A stretch of DNA of 52,082 bases from Cyanocohniella sp. LLY (GCA_022241785.1 JAKOMP010000039.1:1-52082), one strand, 5' to 3'; positions 26,497 through 36,884 are shown, counted from the stretch's first letter. Made by a program: numbers and translations. Notes: a model not told the origin generated them from the sequence alone.

Positions 26497-28236
26497 TTAG
26501 TAGTAGTTACCTACTTTGCGATGACGTACTGCTGTGAGTCCATCGGCTTTGGAAACTCGACCTTCATCAACGGTGCAGTATAAAAGCCAGTGGTCGCTAC
26601 ACTCCATGCTGCTTTGGACTTCACATTCCATGTATGCTAGAGCCTCTGTGAGGATGGGGGAACCGTTTTTGGCGGTTTGGGTTTTGACTCCGGTAAATCT
26701 GTCAGCGCCGGGATGTAAGCGCTTGAGAAATTGCTTTTTCAGTTCTTGATAATTGCCTTCTTCTAAGACATTGAGGACGAAGCGATCGCCTACTTGCATT
26801 AAAGAATCAATGGCGCGGTCTTTGGCCACAGCAATTGTAAATCCTAATGGTTGCAGACTTGCTTGGGCTACCCAGGAAGCTAACATGGCGCTTTTAACAT
26901 CACCTTTTTGGGTGGTGACAATGTATAGCCCGTTGCTAATCCGCCCCAAGGCTTTTTCCAGGTTGACATCAAGGGACTTGATTTGCTTGATGTTACGTTC
27001 GCGCATCAGCAATTGTCCCAAGTCTGTACCTGCTTCTTGGCACAGTTGGAATGTGCTGGCGGTGGGAACTTCTTTAATGCGAATTGCGGGGAAGGCTTCT
27101 TTAACACCCAAGTCGATGAATTTCCGCCGCAGGGTGTCTATGGGTTCATCATCGCCGCCGTAACATTCAAATAAGCCTACTAGTTGCTTGTCTTTAACGA
27201 CTGATAACAATGAACTGATACCAGCTTGGGCCGCGATAGCAGCAGATGGGGGCATCCCAATAATTACGCCGGTGGCTCTCCCTGCTAGTTCTTGAATTTC
27301 TTGGGGTTCGGCGGTGCTGAGGTCAATGACTTCTATACCTACCCCTGTTTTTTGGATACCTTCAGCGATAGCCATACCGAGTTGATCGCCGTATCCATAT
27401 TCGGAAACATAAAACAAGCCGACGGTGGTTTCTGTTTTGGCTTGTCTTTGGCTCCAACTGTGGTAGCACTCGGTGAGTACATCTAGATGATGGTGTAGTA
27501 GAGGCCCGTGACCGTTAGCGATTATGTTAATTTTTCCGAGATCGCCCATTCTCTTCATGGCGTTCAACAAAGAACGCGCATTGGGCCCCATGAGACAGTC
27601 ATAGTAAAATCTAAAGTCGGCTTCGATCGCTTCTAAGTCTTCATCAAAGGTGCGATCGTCACAGAAGTGCATCCCAAAAGCATCACAGGTGAAAATGGTT
27701 TGGGTTTTGCGGTCATAGCTAAAGATGGTATCTGGCCAGTGCAGGTTAGGCGCACTCACGAATTCGATTTCGTGTCCTTTGCCAATGTCGATGCGATCGC
27801 CACTTTTGACAATCCGCTTGGAAAATGGCTCGTGTACTAAACCTTCTAAGAATTGTAGGGCAATTTTCGAGGCCAATACAGTAGCTCTAGGTGCTAACTG
27901 CAACACATCTTCCACTAAGCCGCTATGGTCTGGTTCTGTGTGGCTAACAATTATGTAATCAATTGTCTTGGGGTTGACAATACTTTTGAGTGTGTCTAAA
28001 TACAGCTGACGAAACTTCTGGTGAGAAGTATCAATTAAAACTGTTTGCTCGCCCCTAATTAAATAGGAATTGTAAGTCGTACCGTTTTGCAGTCCGAATT
28101 CGATATCGAAGCGATCGCGATCCCAGTCAAGAGAGCGAATCGCCGTTGTGTTAGGGGCAATTTCTACAGTCTGTATTGTCAGTCGATGCTGTACGTTCTC
28201 TGGGTGGGCATTGCCGGTCGTAGACATCGCTACCAT
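26497..28236 (-). CDS. flv3: Flavodiiron protein Flv3 type
   Basis: About 579 aa from ATG 28236 (MVAMSTTGNAHPENVQHRL), chosen because GGAG lies about 10 nt upstream; an in-frame start 48 nt earlier is weaker. The beta-lactamase-like domain has the canonical diiron motif HTEPDH, followed by CDAFG and NGHGPLLHHH. Flavodoxin-like (YVSEYGYGD) and C-terminal flavin reductase domains follow. With Flv1 it forms a light-dependent O2 photoreduction pair in the cytoplasm. The order flv3 then flv1 in one operon resembles the heterocyst-specific B pair of Anabaena (from memory), as opposed to the separated A genes; that assignment is tentative. Confidence 0.9.
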   Translation of the reverse strand: MVAMSTTGNAHPENVQHRLTIQTVEIAPNTTAIRSLDWDRDRFDIEFGLQNGTTYNSYLIRGEQTVLIDTSHQKFRQLYLDTLKSIVNPKTIDYIIVSHTEPDHSGLVEDVLQLAPRATVLASKIALQFLEGLVHEPFSKRIVKSGDRIDIGKGHEIEFVSAPNLHWPDTIFSYDRKTQTIFTCDAFGMHFCDDRTFDEDLEAIEADFRFYYDCLMGPNARSLLNAMKRMGDLGKINIIANGHGPLLHHHLDVLTECYHSWSQRQAKTETTVGLFYVSEYGYGDQLGMAIAEGIQKTGVGIEVIDLSTAEPQEIQELAGRATGVIIGMPPSAAIAAQAGISSLLSVVKDKQLVGLFECYGGDDEPIDTLRRKFIDLGVKEAFPAIRIKEVPTASTFQLCQEAGTDLGQLLMRERNIKQIKSLDVNLEKALGRISNGLYIVTTQKGDVKSAMLASWVAQASLQPLGFTIAVAKDRAIDSLMQVGDRFVLNVLEEGNYQELKKQFLKRLHPGADRFTGVKTQTAKNGSPILTEALAYMECEVQSSMECSDHWLLYCTVDEGRVSKADGLTAVRHRKVGNYY

Positions 28237-28559
28237 TATTTTATTCGTCTCCGAGCGCAAATTTTTAGTATTCTTTTTCTGCACCCATTGTCGCTGGAAA
28301 TAATTTTTAAAGTTGTAATGAAGATGATATTCCGGAAAATTTAACTTGTATCAATTGTTGCTGTTTGCCAGCATATTTTATTACTCAAAGTATCTACTAT
28401 AATTTGCTTTTTTCAACAGTATCAAGTTTTAAATATTCATATTTCTTGCCATAATTTAAAATCCCACAACAATCATACATATCTTCTTTTGTTGACAACA
28501 ACTTTGTCACAAAAATCATAGATTTTATTAATAATTTAAGAGAAGAATCTCCGTAAAAC
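28237..28559. other. Intergenic region upstream of flv3
   Basis: 323 bp that should hold the flv3 promoter and the 3' end of the exoD transcript. AT-rich. I could not pick a convincing NtcA or other operator. A 74-codon minus frame here overlaps exoD and has no protein-like features. Confidence 0.4.
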
Positions 28560-29192
28560 TTACCTAAATATAGATGGCAGCAAACCAGGAGCCATCCACA
28601 GTCCATAACCAATAAACACAAATAATAAAGTAATTAAAACAGTAATTAAGTAACTAACACAAATTAATAAACCGTCAGCTTCAATAGTGGCAATTGCCAA
28701 AAATAAAATCCCTATAGTGGGGAAGGGATTGGTAAAAGGAATTGGTGACATCAGTAATATAGCCAACCAAGAAATACATAACCCATTGATTTGCCAAGTC
28801 AAAGGATGACGGGCTATTTTTAAAAGGCGAGGACGGGCTATTTTTTCGACTATTTTAGTTAAGCGCCGGAGATTTTGTAAAAGTAATTCAGTAACAGCAC
28901 GCGGAAATTGGTAGTTAGCAATTCTTTTAGGTAGCCAAGGCGATCGCCTGCCTAATGCCATTTGTACTGATAATATCAAACAAGCAGCACCAAACGGCCC
29001 TGTTAATCCTGGCGGCGTGGGAAACAAAAAAGGTAAAACTAATAATGTAATAACTAAGCTAAAACCACGTTCTGAGGTTTCTGCCAGAATATCACCTATA
29101 GTCAAGGGGTGTTCAGCCAAACGTTGCAATAAGAATTTAATTTCTTGAGAAAATCTCACATGCATTTGGCGTGATTTGATGTGATTGGCCAA
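28560..29192 (-). CDS. exoD: ExoD family membrane protein
   Basis: A 210-aa protein with the ExoD pattern: an N-terminal helix (LLQRLAEHPLTIGDILAETSERGF), LLVLPFLFPTPPGLTGPFGAACLILSVQ-type first membrane segment with a proline-rich turn, GRRSPWLPKRI, and two or three C-terminal membrane helices. ExoD was named for exopolysaccharide production in rhizobia, but its molecular job is not known. It lies about 110 bp after the lipid kinase gene on the same strand and may share its transcript. Confidence 0.85.
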   Translation of the reverse strand: MANHIKSRQMHVRFSQEIKFLLQRLAEHPLTIGDILAETSERGFSLVITLLVLPFLFPTPPGLTGPFGAACLILSVQMALGRRSPWLPKRIANYQFPRAVTELLLQNLRRLTKIVEKIARPRLLKIARHPLTWQINGLCISWLAILLMSPIPFTNPFPTIGILFLAIATIEADGLLICVSYLITVLITLLFVFIGYGLWMAPGLLPSIFR

Positions 29193-29301
29193 AATACGCA
29201 GTTTTCCTCAACTATACTAATGCCATCACAACTATTCTAGAGAATCAAATTCATATTTACCGCATATATATGTAAATTTATGACTTTTGGGTGAATAATT
29301 C

Positions 29302-30243
29302 TCAGTTTCCTGATCCAATTATTTCAACTGGCGGGACTAATACCGCTATAGCCTGGGGAATAACTCTAAATTGGACAGGGGTATAAGTTGTAATTTCACC
29401 ATCGGTGTTCACAGGATATGGTTTACGAGTATTAACCTGAATTTCTTGTGCATGGATAGTGCGTACATCCGGCGAATGAATATGTTTTCCTTCTCGCATT
29501 GCAGGCAATAAAGGAATAATTTGCCACCAATGTTCTATCTCGATACTATAAAGATCTAGTCTTTGATCATCGATAGTCGCATCATGAACTACTGCCATAC
29601 CCCCACCGTAATAGCGACCATTACCTACAGCAATTTGCACCGTTTTCACACGCAATGATTCACCATTAACTTGAATTTCTGCACTAAAAGGTTTAGCTTC
29701 CCAAATCACTCGCAATGCCGTGACTGCATAAGCAAAGATACCCCATTGGCGTTTAACTTCTTTGGTAAGTCGCTGGGTAATTTTCACACTCAACCCCAAA
29801 CTGGCAACATTGAAAAAGTGCTTGCCGTTGACCCAACCCAAGTCGATGTGTCGCTGTTCTCCATAAGCAATAACTTTACAAGCTTCACTTAAGGAATCAG
29901 GAATGCCTAAAGTTCTTGCCAGGTCATTGGCAGTGCCTAAAGGTAAAATTCCTAAGGGCAGTTGAGTATCAACTAAAGCATCTACTACGGCATTGAGTGT
30001 ACCATCGCCACCGCCCACAATGACTACATCAACTTCATGTTGATAGCGAACTATGACTTCAGAAATATGTTGAGAATCTTCTGTAGACTCTTCAACTAAA
30101 TCAAAACCTAATTTTTTCAGACAATCAATTGCTTCGGATACACCTTTGTGTCCTTGACGCGCATGACGATTAATTAACAGCAAGGCACGGGCATTCATAG
30201 GTAGTGCCCGTTGTAGTGGATAAGTCCAGTGTTCCGCATCCAT
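29302..30243 (-). CDS. Diacylglycerol/lipid kinase family protein
   Basis: A 313-aa kinase of the DagK/YegS type. ALLLINRHARQG opens the fold, VDVVIVGGGDGTLNAVVDAL is the ATP-binding GGDGT motif at about 75-92, and PLGILPLGTANDLARTLGIP is the second conserved block. GNGRYYGGGM and NTDGE near 280 complete the active site. It phosphorylates diacylglycerol, sphingoid bases or a related lipid at the membrane face; the true substrate is not readable. Starts at ATG with MDAEHWTYPLQ. Confidence 0.88.
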   Translation of the reverse strand: MDAEHWTYPLQRALPMNARALLLINRHARQGHKGVSEAIDCLKKLGFDLVEESTEDSQHISEVIVRYQHEVDVVIVGGGDGTLNAVVDALVDTQLPLGILPLGTANDLARTLGIPDSLSEACKVIAYGEQRHIDLGWVNGKHFFNVASLGLSVKITQRLTKEVKRQWGIFAYAVTALRVIWEAKPFSAEIQVNGESLRVKTVQIAVGNGRYYGGGMAVVHDATIDDQRLDLYSIEIEHWWQIIPLLPAMREGKHIHSPDVRTIHAQEIQVNTRKPYPVNTDGEITTYTPVQFRVIPQAIAVLVPPVEIIGSGN

Positions 30244-30569
30244 CTGTTAGCTCTAAGAGAGATTATAGAGAACCACCCAAACTTTAAATTAACAGAGTTA
30301 GGGTAGAGTTATTAATTAAATATTAGATAACTAATATAAGCAATAGCTCATGTATCCTCAAAAATAAAGCTAGAGATGATGATACATAGCTAAATGCATA
30401 TGATAAATATTATTGTAAATTTATGAATGTGACTTTACCCCGATGTATCCCATACAAGCACATTAATTAGAACCCAAAAATTGCAGTTGTGCATCAGCAT
30501 CAGGAGGTAATTCACATTGACATCCTGGCAGCGGTAGGATGAAAGGGAGATAAATTAACTTTGCCTGTA
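30244..30569. other. Divergent intergenic region, lipid kinase/selO
   Basis: About 320 bp, AT-rich on the left, holding both divergent promoters. AAAGGGAGAT at 30542-30551 is the only clear ribosome-binding site. Nothing else recognised. Confidence 0.4.
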
Positions 30570-32027
30570 ATGAATCTGACTGACACTCCCGACAACGAAA
30601 ATTCTCTCAATCCGTTTCTGAGCCTCAACTATGAACCATCTGTGGAATCTTTAGGTAATGATTACTATGACGAGGTAGTAGCGGCAGATTTTCCTCAACA
30701 TATCCTCCGGTGGCGCAACGACTCACTATTACCCCTTTTAGGACTAAATGCCAAAGCAGTGACAGATGCAGATTTCATTAACGCATTTGGCAAATTTCAG
30801 GGACGCAAGCCATTGTTGGCACTGCGCTATCATGGCTACCAATTTGGTGAATATAATCCTAACTTAGGTGATGGCCGGGGTTTTCTCTATGGACAAGTAC
30901 GCGCTACCGATGGCGAGTTGTACGACTTTGGCACCAAAGGTTCTGGTAGAACACCCTACTCTCGTGGTGGCGACGGAATGTTGACACTCAAAGGTGGGTT
31001 GCGAGAAGTTTTAGCAGCAGAAGCATTGCATCAGTTGGGGGTAAAGACTTCCCGTTGTTTGACAATGATTGAAACTGGCTTATCTTTGTGGCGGGGTGAT
31101 GAACCTTCACCTACACGTTCGTCTGTTATGGTCAGGGTGAATAGTTCCCATATTCGCTTTGGAACTTTTGAGCGCTTGCATTATTTCCAAAGACCAGATT
31201 TAATTCAAAAACTTTTAGACCATGTAATTGAATATTATTATCGCCATTTAATTGGAAAACCGGATCAATATATTTTATTTTATGCTGAATTAGTCCAACG
31301 AGTAGCAGAACTAGTAGCCCAATGGATGGCGGCTGGTTTTTGTCACGCTGTTCTCAATACTGACAATATGTCAATTACTGGGGAAAGCTTTGATTATGGG
31401 CCTTATGCTTTTATTCCTACTTATGATCCATATTTTACAGCTGCTTATTTTGACTACTATAGTCGTTACTGTTATAGTCATCAACCAAGTATTTGCCAAT
31501 TAAATTTACAACTGTTGCAAGAACCATTAAAGGCAGTTATTGATAAAGCAGAAATGGAAGTAGCGTTAGGCAGATTTAATAAGTATTATCTGGCTGAATA
31601 TCGCTCATTGATGTTGAAGAAATTAGGTTTTGAGCAATTAGAATTTCCAGAAGCCGATGAGCTTTTAAAATTAACTATGCAATTTTTACAAGATAGCCAA
31701 GTTGGTTATCATCAGTTTTTCTCGGAAATGGCGCGGACTTTTTCACCGAAATGGCGCGATGAGCCAGGACTGGTACTGAATAATTCCCACATTGCACCAG
31801 AATCAGGTACGTCAAATGTTTTTGATAACTGGTGTGTACTTTATCACAAAATTTTGAATGATTTTAACCCTGAGCAAATGGACATAATTGCCCAAACTCT
31901 AGCTAAACAAAATCCTCAAACAGTTTTGTTAAGACCAGTGATAGAATCAATTTGGGAATCTATCGCTCAGGAAGATAACTGGCAACCTTTTAATGATTTA
32001 GTGAATAAAATTCAATTAAAGCTTTAG
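30570..32027 (+). CDS. selO: SelO/YdiU pseudokinase-fold AMPylase
   Basis: About 485 aa. Family blocks are clear: [111 protein letters not shown]. SelO has an inverted nucleotide-binding mode and transfers AMP to protein hydroxyls, linked to redox homeostasis in studied bacteria. The ATG at 30570 gives the best N-terminus, but a TTG at 30561 is better spaced from AAAGGGAG, so the start is open by three codons. The 3' side is a long repeat-bearing gap. Confidence 0.9.
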   Translation: MNLTDTPDNENSLNPFLSLNYEPSVESLGNDYYDEVVAADFPQHILRWRNDSLLPLLGLNAKAVTDADFINAFGKFQGRKPLLALRYHGYQFGEYNPNLGDGRGFLYGQVRATDGELYDFGTKGSGRTPYSRGGDGMLTLKGGLREVLAAEALHQLGVKTSRCLTMIETGLSLWRGDEPSPTRSSVMVRVNSSHIRFGTFERLHYFQRPDLIQKLLDHVIEYYYRHLIGKPDQYILFYAELVQRVAELVAQWMAAGFCHAVLNTDNMSITGESFDYGPYAFIPTYDPYFTAAYFDYYSRYCYSHQPSICQLNLQLLQEPLKAVIDKAEMEVALGRFNKYYLAEYRSLMLKKLGFEQLEFPEADELLKLTMQFLQDSQVGYHQFFSEMARTFSPKWRDEPGLVLNNSHIAPESGTSNVFDNWCVLYHKILNDFNPEQMDIIAQTLAKQNPQTVLLRPVIESIWESIAQEDNWQPFNDLVNKIQLKL

Positions 32028-32142
32028 AAACTCATATCTAGTTTTTACCATATATCAATTAACCCATAACTGGCTCTCGTATGCCATCCATATCTACGCT
32101 GGAAGCGACAATAAAGGTAAAGGAGGGATACAAAAGTATCTC

Positions 32143-32234
32143 AGGACTTACGTAACCAACCACGTATTTCCGTCATTGCGACCGTAGGGAAGCAATCTCA
32201 AAGCCTTAATTTTCGTGGCGAGTGTGTAAGTCCT
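32143..32234 (-). mobile_element. 92-bp MITE, copy 1
   Basis: Begins AGGACTTACGTAACCAACCA and ends GTGTGTAAGTCCT, so the termini are inverted AGGACTTAC repeats. It is the reverse complement of the copies at 34368 and 46487, about 95 percent identical to the former by eye. Too short to code. Probably moved by a transposase in trans. Confidence 0.85.
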
Positions 32235-32264
32235 ATATCTATTTTCTAGCAGAACCTAATAGCT

Positions 32265-32315
32265 TTAGCCCTTCGGCTCCGCTCAGGGCTAACACCGAGC
32301 GTAGTCGAGGTGTTA
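32265..32315 (+). repeat. Double-hairpin small dispersed repeat
   Basis: TTAGCCCT (32265-32272) pairs with AGGGCTAA (32285-32292), and TAACACC (32290-32296) pairs with GGTGTTA (32309-32315); the loops hold CGGCTCCGCTC and GAGCGTAGTCGA. This composite is typical of small repeats dispersed through Nostoc genomes. Confidence 0.7.
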
Positions 32316-33111
32316 GTTGTCGTGGTTCAGTTTAGCTTGGTTTTTGTTATCCGCTAATTTTAACAAAATCCAGAATATGGAGCGCCTCAGGAATGACTCT
32401 GTCACGAGTGTGCGGCTAGCAGAAATCAAAATTTAAAAAATTTTTTTCAAAGTTTTCTTTACTTAAGTTTACAAAACATTACGCATAGATTTTGCATGAT
32501 AATTGCCATAAATAGCAGTAATTGTCCATGAAATGTTGATGAACAGGATTTTAGGTGGGTATTAAGAAATTTTTATAGCTATTTGACATCAGAATGATAA
32601 TTATTTTTATTTAATCAATAAAAATATCATTTTGTTACATAAATCACATTTTTTGGGAAATAAATTTTCAGAGTTACTTGGTTACAGAGATTTATTGCCA
32701 GTAAATAACCAGATATAAGCTGTATTTGATACGAAACCTATAAATGAAAATGAGAATATATAAAGTAATGTTAAGGAAAATATTTGATTGTAAATATATT
32801 GGTGAAGGAAAATGCTTATAAGCTTTATGGGATAAGAAGTTTTCCCCAAATATGTATGCTTTAACACTATTTTACAAAACTTTGTAAAAAACCGACTCAA
32901 GCGATATATAAAATACGAACAAGGTTTTAAAAGCAATTAGAAATCGAGCAAAAATCTGTAATTTTGCCCGTAATTATTCGCTATAGACAAGGCATATTTT
33001 CCATATTGTATGTGGAGTTTTTGCCATATTTTGTATTGGATGTTTGTCTTGAATAATTAATTGCATTTGACCTAGATCACAAACTGCAATAATTTTGAGG
33101 AGAAATTTAAA

Positions 33112-33630
33112 ATGCTTGATGCTTTTTCCAAAGTAGTTGAACAAGCTGATAGAAAAGGTTCTTACCTCAGTGGTGATGAAATTAATGGATTATCCGCAAT
33201 TATTGCTGATAGTAATAAACGTTTAGATGTGGTCAATAGACTTACTAGTAATGCTTCTTCGATAGTATCTAATGCTTATCGTGCGCTAGTTGCTGAACGT
33301 CCTCAAATATTTAATGCTGGTGGTGCTTGCTTCCATAACCGCAATCAGGCTGCTTGTCTGCGTGATTTAGGATTTATTCTGCGTTATGTCACCTATTCAG
33401 TATTAGCAGGTGATGCCAGTGTTATGGATGATCGTTGCTTGAATGGTCTATGTGAAACCTATCAAGCTTTGGGCACTCCTGGTGATGCTGTAGCTTCAGG
33501 CATTGAAAAAATGAAAGAAGCAGCAATTAATATAGCTAACGATGCCAATGGAATTACCAAAGGAGATTGTAGCCAACTTATGTCTGAAGTAGCTAGCTAT
33601 TTTGATCGTGCTGCTTCTGCTGTCGTTTAA
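33112..33630 (+). CDS. pecB: Phycoerythrocyanin beta subunit
   Basis: A 172-aa beta-type phycobiliprotein: [28 protein letters not shown]-type helices, C82 in AACLRDLGF (beta-84 chromophore site by convention) and C153 in GDCSQLM (beta-155). [13 protein letters not shown] distinguishes PecB from CpcB. It carries phycocyanobilins and pairs with PecA at the rod ends, absorbing yellow-green light. [13 protein letters not shown] has Cys114 where relatives have Arg (CLNGLRETYQ), one CGT-to-TGT change. First gene of the pec operon, with GAGGAG 9 nt before the ATG. Confidence 0.95.
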   Translation: MLDAFSKVVEQADRKGSYLSGDEINGLSAIIADSNKRLDVVNRLTSNASSIVSNAYRALVAERPQIFNAGGACFHNRNQAACLRDLGFILRYVTYSVLAGDASVMDDRCLNGLCETYQALGTPGDAVASGIEKMKEAAINIANDANGITKGDCSQLMSEVASYFDRAASAVV

Positions 33631-33705
33631 TAAACATATTTTGCCTGTAATTTTTCCAGCTGATTGTTAGTAGTTTAGTTAAGAAATCCGGAGATTAAGA
33701 GAATC

Positions 33706-34194
33706 ATGAAAACACCTTTGACTGAAGCGATCGCTACTGCTGATATTCGCGGTTCTTACCTAAGTAACACCGAAATGCAAGCGGTTTTTGGTCGTTTCAA
33801 CCGTGCCGGTGCAGGTTTGGAAGCTGCTAAAGCTTTTTCTAATAACGGCAAAAAATGGGCAGAAGCAGCAGCAAATCATGTTTATAAAAAATTCCCTTAC
33901 ACCACCCAAATGAATGGGCCTCAATACGCCTCCACTCCAGAAGGCAAATCCAAGTGTGTAAGAGATATTGACCACTACCTCCGCACCATCAGTTACTGTT
34001 GTGTAGTTGGCGGTACTGGCCCTTTAGATGAATATGTAGTTGCTGGCTTGAGCGAACTCAACAGTGCCTTGGGTTTATCTCCTAGTTGGTACGTAGCAGC
34101 CCTGGAATTTGTGCGTGACAATCATGGGCTAAATGGTGATGTTGCTGGTGAAGCCAACACCTATCTCAATTATGCAATTAACGCATTGAGCTAA
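33706..34194 (+). CDS. pecA: Phycoerythrocyanin alpha subunit
   Basis: A 162-aa alpha-type phycobiliprotein with C84 in [17 protein letters not shown], the attachment site that in PecA carries phycoviolobilin. The start [20 protein letters not shown] and the end [10 protein letters not shown] are family-typical. The bilin is attached and isomerised by PecE and PecF, encoded downstream. It lies 75 bp after pecB and is followed by a 300-bp gap with a MITE before pecC. Confidence 0.96.
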   Translation: MKTPLTEAIATADIRGSYLSNTEMQAVFGRFNRAGAGLEAAKAFSNNGKKWAEAAANHVYKKFPYTTQMNGPQYASTPEGKSKCVRDIDHYLRTISYCCVVGGTGPLDEYVVAGLSELNSALGLSPSWYVAALEFVRDNHGLNGDVAGEANTYLNYAINALS

Positions 34195-34367
34195 GAAAAC
34201 ACTTTTGGGTCTTGGGAAATAGATTCAGAGGCAAATAAGTAGATTAGCGAAATCAAGATTTTTTAGTAGCTATAGCCGAATGGCTACTATGAATTATCTG
34301 ATTATTGGCTATTTATCTTCTTAATTGTCATATTTATCTACTGCCAAAGACCCAAATTTATTTACAT

Positions 34368-34459
34368 AGGACTTACGCACTCGCTACGAAAATCAAAGCT
34401 TTGAGATTGCTTCCCTACGGTCGCAATGACGAAAATACGTGGTTGGTTACGTAAGTCCT
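34368..34459 (+). mobile_element. 92-bp MITE, copy 2, inside the pec operon
   Basis: Begins AGGACTTACGCACTCGC and ends GGTTACGTAAGTCCT. It lies between pecA and pecC, opposite in orientation to the copy upstream of pecB. The ends can pair into a long hairpin in RNA and may lower expression of pecCEF or stabilise the pecBA transcript; this is inference. Confidence 0.88.
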
Positions 34460-34495
34460 GTTACAAACTAAATTTGCAAAGGAACGATTGGCAAA

Positions 34496-35332
34496 ATGAG
34501 TATTTCAGTCGCAGAACGGCTAGGAATTAGAGATGAGATAGGCAAAAAAGTTGAACTGCGTCCCAATTGGACTGAACAAGAGTTACAACTAGTATTTCGG
34601 GCTGCCTATGACCAAATTTTTGGTCGTCAAGGAATTTATGCTAGCCAAAAGTTTACCAGTGCCGAAGCTTTATTACGCAACGGTAGAATTGGTGTGCAGC
34701 AATTTGTCGAGATTTTAGCAAAATCTGAATTTTACAAAGAAAGCTTTTTTTACAAAAACTCCCAAGTGCGTTTCATTGAATTGAACTACAAGCACTTACT
34801 GGGACGTGCGCCCTACGATCAATCAGAAATTGCTTACCACGTAGATATGTATGCTGCTCGTGGTTACGATGCTGATATTGAGTCCTACATTTACAGCCCA
34901 GAATACGAAAATAGTTTTGGTACTTCTGTTGTACCTTATTACCGGGGATTTCAATCAATTCCGGGAATGAAGACTGTAGGATTTAATCGCATATTCGAGC
35001 TGTATCGCGGTCGTGGTAACAGTGATAACGCGCAAATGGGCGGCAAAAATTCTCGCTTACGGTCGAAAATTTCCTTGAATTTGGCTAACGGGATTTTGCC
35101 ACCAACCTCAGCAACTGCTAAATTTGCATCATTGGCACCGACATTAGTTAGTTCTTCACTCCGGGGAGATAGTCGGATGTTCATCATTGAAGCGATCGCA
35201 GGTGGACAAAATACAAATGTAGCAGTCCGTCGTAGTAGACAAGTTTACACCGTACCTTACGAGCGACTTTCTGCCACATACCAAGATATTCACAAGCGCG
35301 GCGGTAAGATTACTAAAATTTCGCCCGTTTAG
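34496..35332 (+). CDS. pecC: Phycoerythrocyanin-associated rod linker
   Basis: A 278-aa linker. Residues 1-160 form the phycobilisome linker domain ([66 protein letters not shown]). Residues about 225-278 are the small CpcD-like domain ([18 protein letters not shown] ... [20 protein letters not shown]). It joins the PecBA hexamers to the phycocyanin rod. GGAACGATTGGCAAA before the ATG gives only a moderate ribosome-binding site. Length matches PecC. Confidence 0.94.
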   Translation: MSISVAERLGIRDEIGKKVELRPNWTEQELQLVFRAAYDQIFGRQGIYASQKFTSAEALLRNGRIGVQQFVEILAKSEFYKESFFYKNSQVRFIELNYKHLLGRAPYDQSEIAYHVDMYAARGYDADIESYIYSPEYENSFGTSVVPYYRGFQSIPGMKTVGFNRIFELYRGRGNSDNAQMGGKNSRLRSKISLNLANGILPPTSATAKFASLAPTLVSSSLRGDSRMFIIEAIAGGQNTNVAVRRSRQVYTVPYERLSATYQDIHKRGGKITKISPV

Positions 35333-35412
35333 GAATATATGGGGTGACGGGGTGATGCAGCGCTGTCTCACCTTGTCCCCCAATCCCCTTGTCCCCCCAA
35401 TCTCCACTCTCC

Positions 35413-36171
35413 ATGACTGAACCAATTCTGTCTCCAGAAACGGCCATCGCTGCATTGTCTGGTGACGACAATCAAATTCGTTATTATGCTGCTTGGTGGT
35501 TAGGGAAACATCAGGTGCAAGCTGGTTGTACAGCGCTGTGTGAAGCCCTATTTGATGAAAAATATCGCATTCCTGCTGGGGGATATCCTCTGCGTCGTCA
35601 AGCGGCGCGGGCTTTAGGGCAATTGAAAAATCCCCAAGCTGTACCAGCGTTAATTGCAGCCTTAGAATGTGATACAGATGTGCGTCTGCGAGAAGCGGCG
35701 ATCGCATCATTGGCTGCCATTGGTGACCAAAAAGCTGTGACTCCGTTACTGGGTCTTTTACAATCTGATTCAGAACAGCCTTATGAAGCTTTAATTGAAG
35801 CACTAGCAACGTTAAAAGTTTGGTCGGCTCGTCCTGAGATTGAACAATTTCTGCAACATCCTTCGGAACGGGTACAATGTGCTGCGGCTCGATATATGTA
35901 TCTTTTAACTCAGCAGCCCCAGTATATGGAACGCATTATCCAAAATCTCAACCATGAGAATATGTATTTACGCTGGGCGGCTGTTTTTGATTTGGGTGCA
36001 GTGGGACACCAGCAAGCTATACAGGCGATTTTGGCGGCTCAGGTTCCTAACAGTTTAAAGTTATTAAATTTAAAACGGATTTTAGAAGCATTGTTGGATA
36101 GTAAGACTTCTACACAGGAAACATCGAAGTTAGTTTTTCAAGCAATTGATGATTTATTAATCCAACTGTGA
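35413..36171 (+). CDS. pecE: Phycoviolobilin lyase-isomerase subunit PecE
   Basis: About 253 aa from ATG 35413 (MTEPILSPETAIAALSGDDNQIRYYAAWWLGKH); a start 24 nt upstream adds MSPQSPLS from a C-rich repeat and is unlikely. It is a HEAT-repeat (E/F-type) lyase with AAWWLGK, PLRRQAARALGQLKNPQAVPALIAAL and LREAAIASLAAIGDQKAVTPLL. With PecF it attaches phycocyanobilin to PecA Cys84 and converts it to phycoviolobilin. PecF follows after 9 bp, so the two are coupled. Confidence 0.92.
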   Translation: MTEPILSPETAIAALSGDDNQIRYYAAWWLGKHQVQAGCTALCEALFDEKYRIPAGGYPLRRQAARALGQLKNPQAVPALIAALECDTDVRLREAAIASLAAIGDQKAVTPLLGLLQSDSEQPYEALIEALATLKVWSARPEIEQFLQHPSERVQCAAARYMYLLTQQPQYMERIIQNLNHENMYLRWAAVFDLGAVGHQQAIQAILAAQVPNSLKLLNLKRILEALLDSKTSTQETSKLVFQAIDDLLIQL

Positions 36172-36180
36172 ATTTAAATA

Positions 36181-36849
36181 ATGATGAATATATTAAACTC
36201 TCATAATATCGAGTCCTTGATTGCACAATTAAATAACGCCTCAACTCCTCAACAAGCGATCGCACTCATTAATTCCCTCGGTAGCAGTCATACACAAGAA
36301 ACGGCAATTGTCAATATTTTAATTCCAGCGTTAAGCCATCATCATCCCTCGGTGGGTGCGGCTGCGGTTGTGGCATTGGTACAATTAGCACATGCAAGTG
36401 TAAACCCTTTAATAGCCGCTTATGAGCATTCTACCGACCAAGGATTCCAGGCTTATATTATTCAAGCATTAGCTCAAATTGGCGATGAACGAGCCTTTGA
36501 TTTGTTAGCTGAGGTTGTAGGAACAACAGTAGCCAACCACTGTCAAGGAAACGTCCGCCGCATTGCTACGCGAGGAATAGGGCTAATTGGTAGTACTTCT
36601 CAAAATGCAGACATGATTCGTCGTACTGAAGAAAAGCTAATTTGGGCGTTGCTGACACCTGAGGATTGGGGACTACGTTACGCGGCTGTAGTATCTCTGC
36701 AAGAAATTGCTACACCCCAGGCTCAGGCTGCTTTGCAACAGGCGATCGCCCAAGAAACTGATAAAGTTGTTTTATCTAGAATCACCTTGGCCTTAGATAC
36801 TTACAAGCAAGAACCTACAACGAGGCTAGAGGATTTCCCTATTACCTGA
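36181..36849 (+). CDS. pecF: Phycoviolobilin lyase-isomerase subunit PecF
   Basis: A 222-aa (or 221 from the second ATG) HEAT-repeat protein. NHCQGNVRRIATRGIG at 119-134 contains the His-Cys pair known to be needed for the isomerase function and separates PecF from PecE and the CpcE/F lyases. Other blocks: HPSVGAAAVVALVQLA and DWGLRYAAVVSLQEIATPQA. It ends the operon: in Anabaena the cpc operon follows, but here the next gene is clpC on the other strand. Confidence 0.93.
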   Translation: MMNILNSHNIESLIAQLNNASTPQQAIALINSLGSSHTQETAIVNILIPALSHHHPSVGAAAVVALVQLAHASVNPLIAAYEHSTDQGFQAYIIQALAQIGDERAFDLLAEVVGTTVANHCQGNVRRIATRGIGLIGSTSQNADMIRRTEEKLIWALLTPEDWGLRYAAVVSLQEIATPQAQAALQQAIAQETDKVVLSRITLALDTYKQEPTTRLEDFPIT

Positions 36850-36884
36850 AAAAAACGGTAGAGCAATTTATCACCCTACCGTTT
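36849..36884 (-). terminator. Shared terminator between pecF and clpC
   Basis: AAACGGTAG (36853-36861) pairs with CTACCGTTT (36876-36884). On the minus strand the stem is followed by seven T residues (A run at 36849-36855), an ideal intrinsic terminator for clpC; on the plus strand the same stem follows pecF. Confidence 0.8.

Larger units (their letters stand above)
32028..33111. other. Long repeat-bearing region upstream of pecB
   Basis: About 1.1 kb without a credible gene. It holds a MITE copy, a double-hairpin small repeat and then some 700 bp of very AT-rich DNA that must include the pec promoter and a long leader. GAGGAG lies 9 nt before the pecB ATG. An 84-codon minus frame at 32682-32936 looks like chance in AT-rich DNA. 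Confidence 0.5.

Noticed and set aside
32682-32936. 84-codon minus-strand frame upstream of pecB
   Set aside because: Very AT-rich, Phe/Ile/Tyr-heavy text with no motif and no ribosome-binding site; probably chance.
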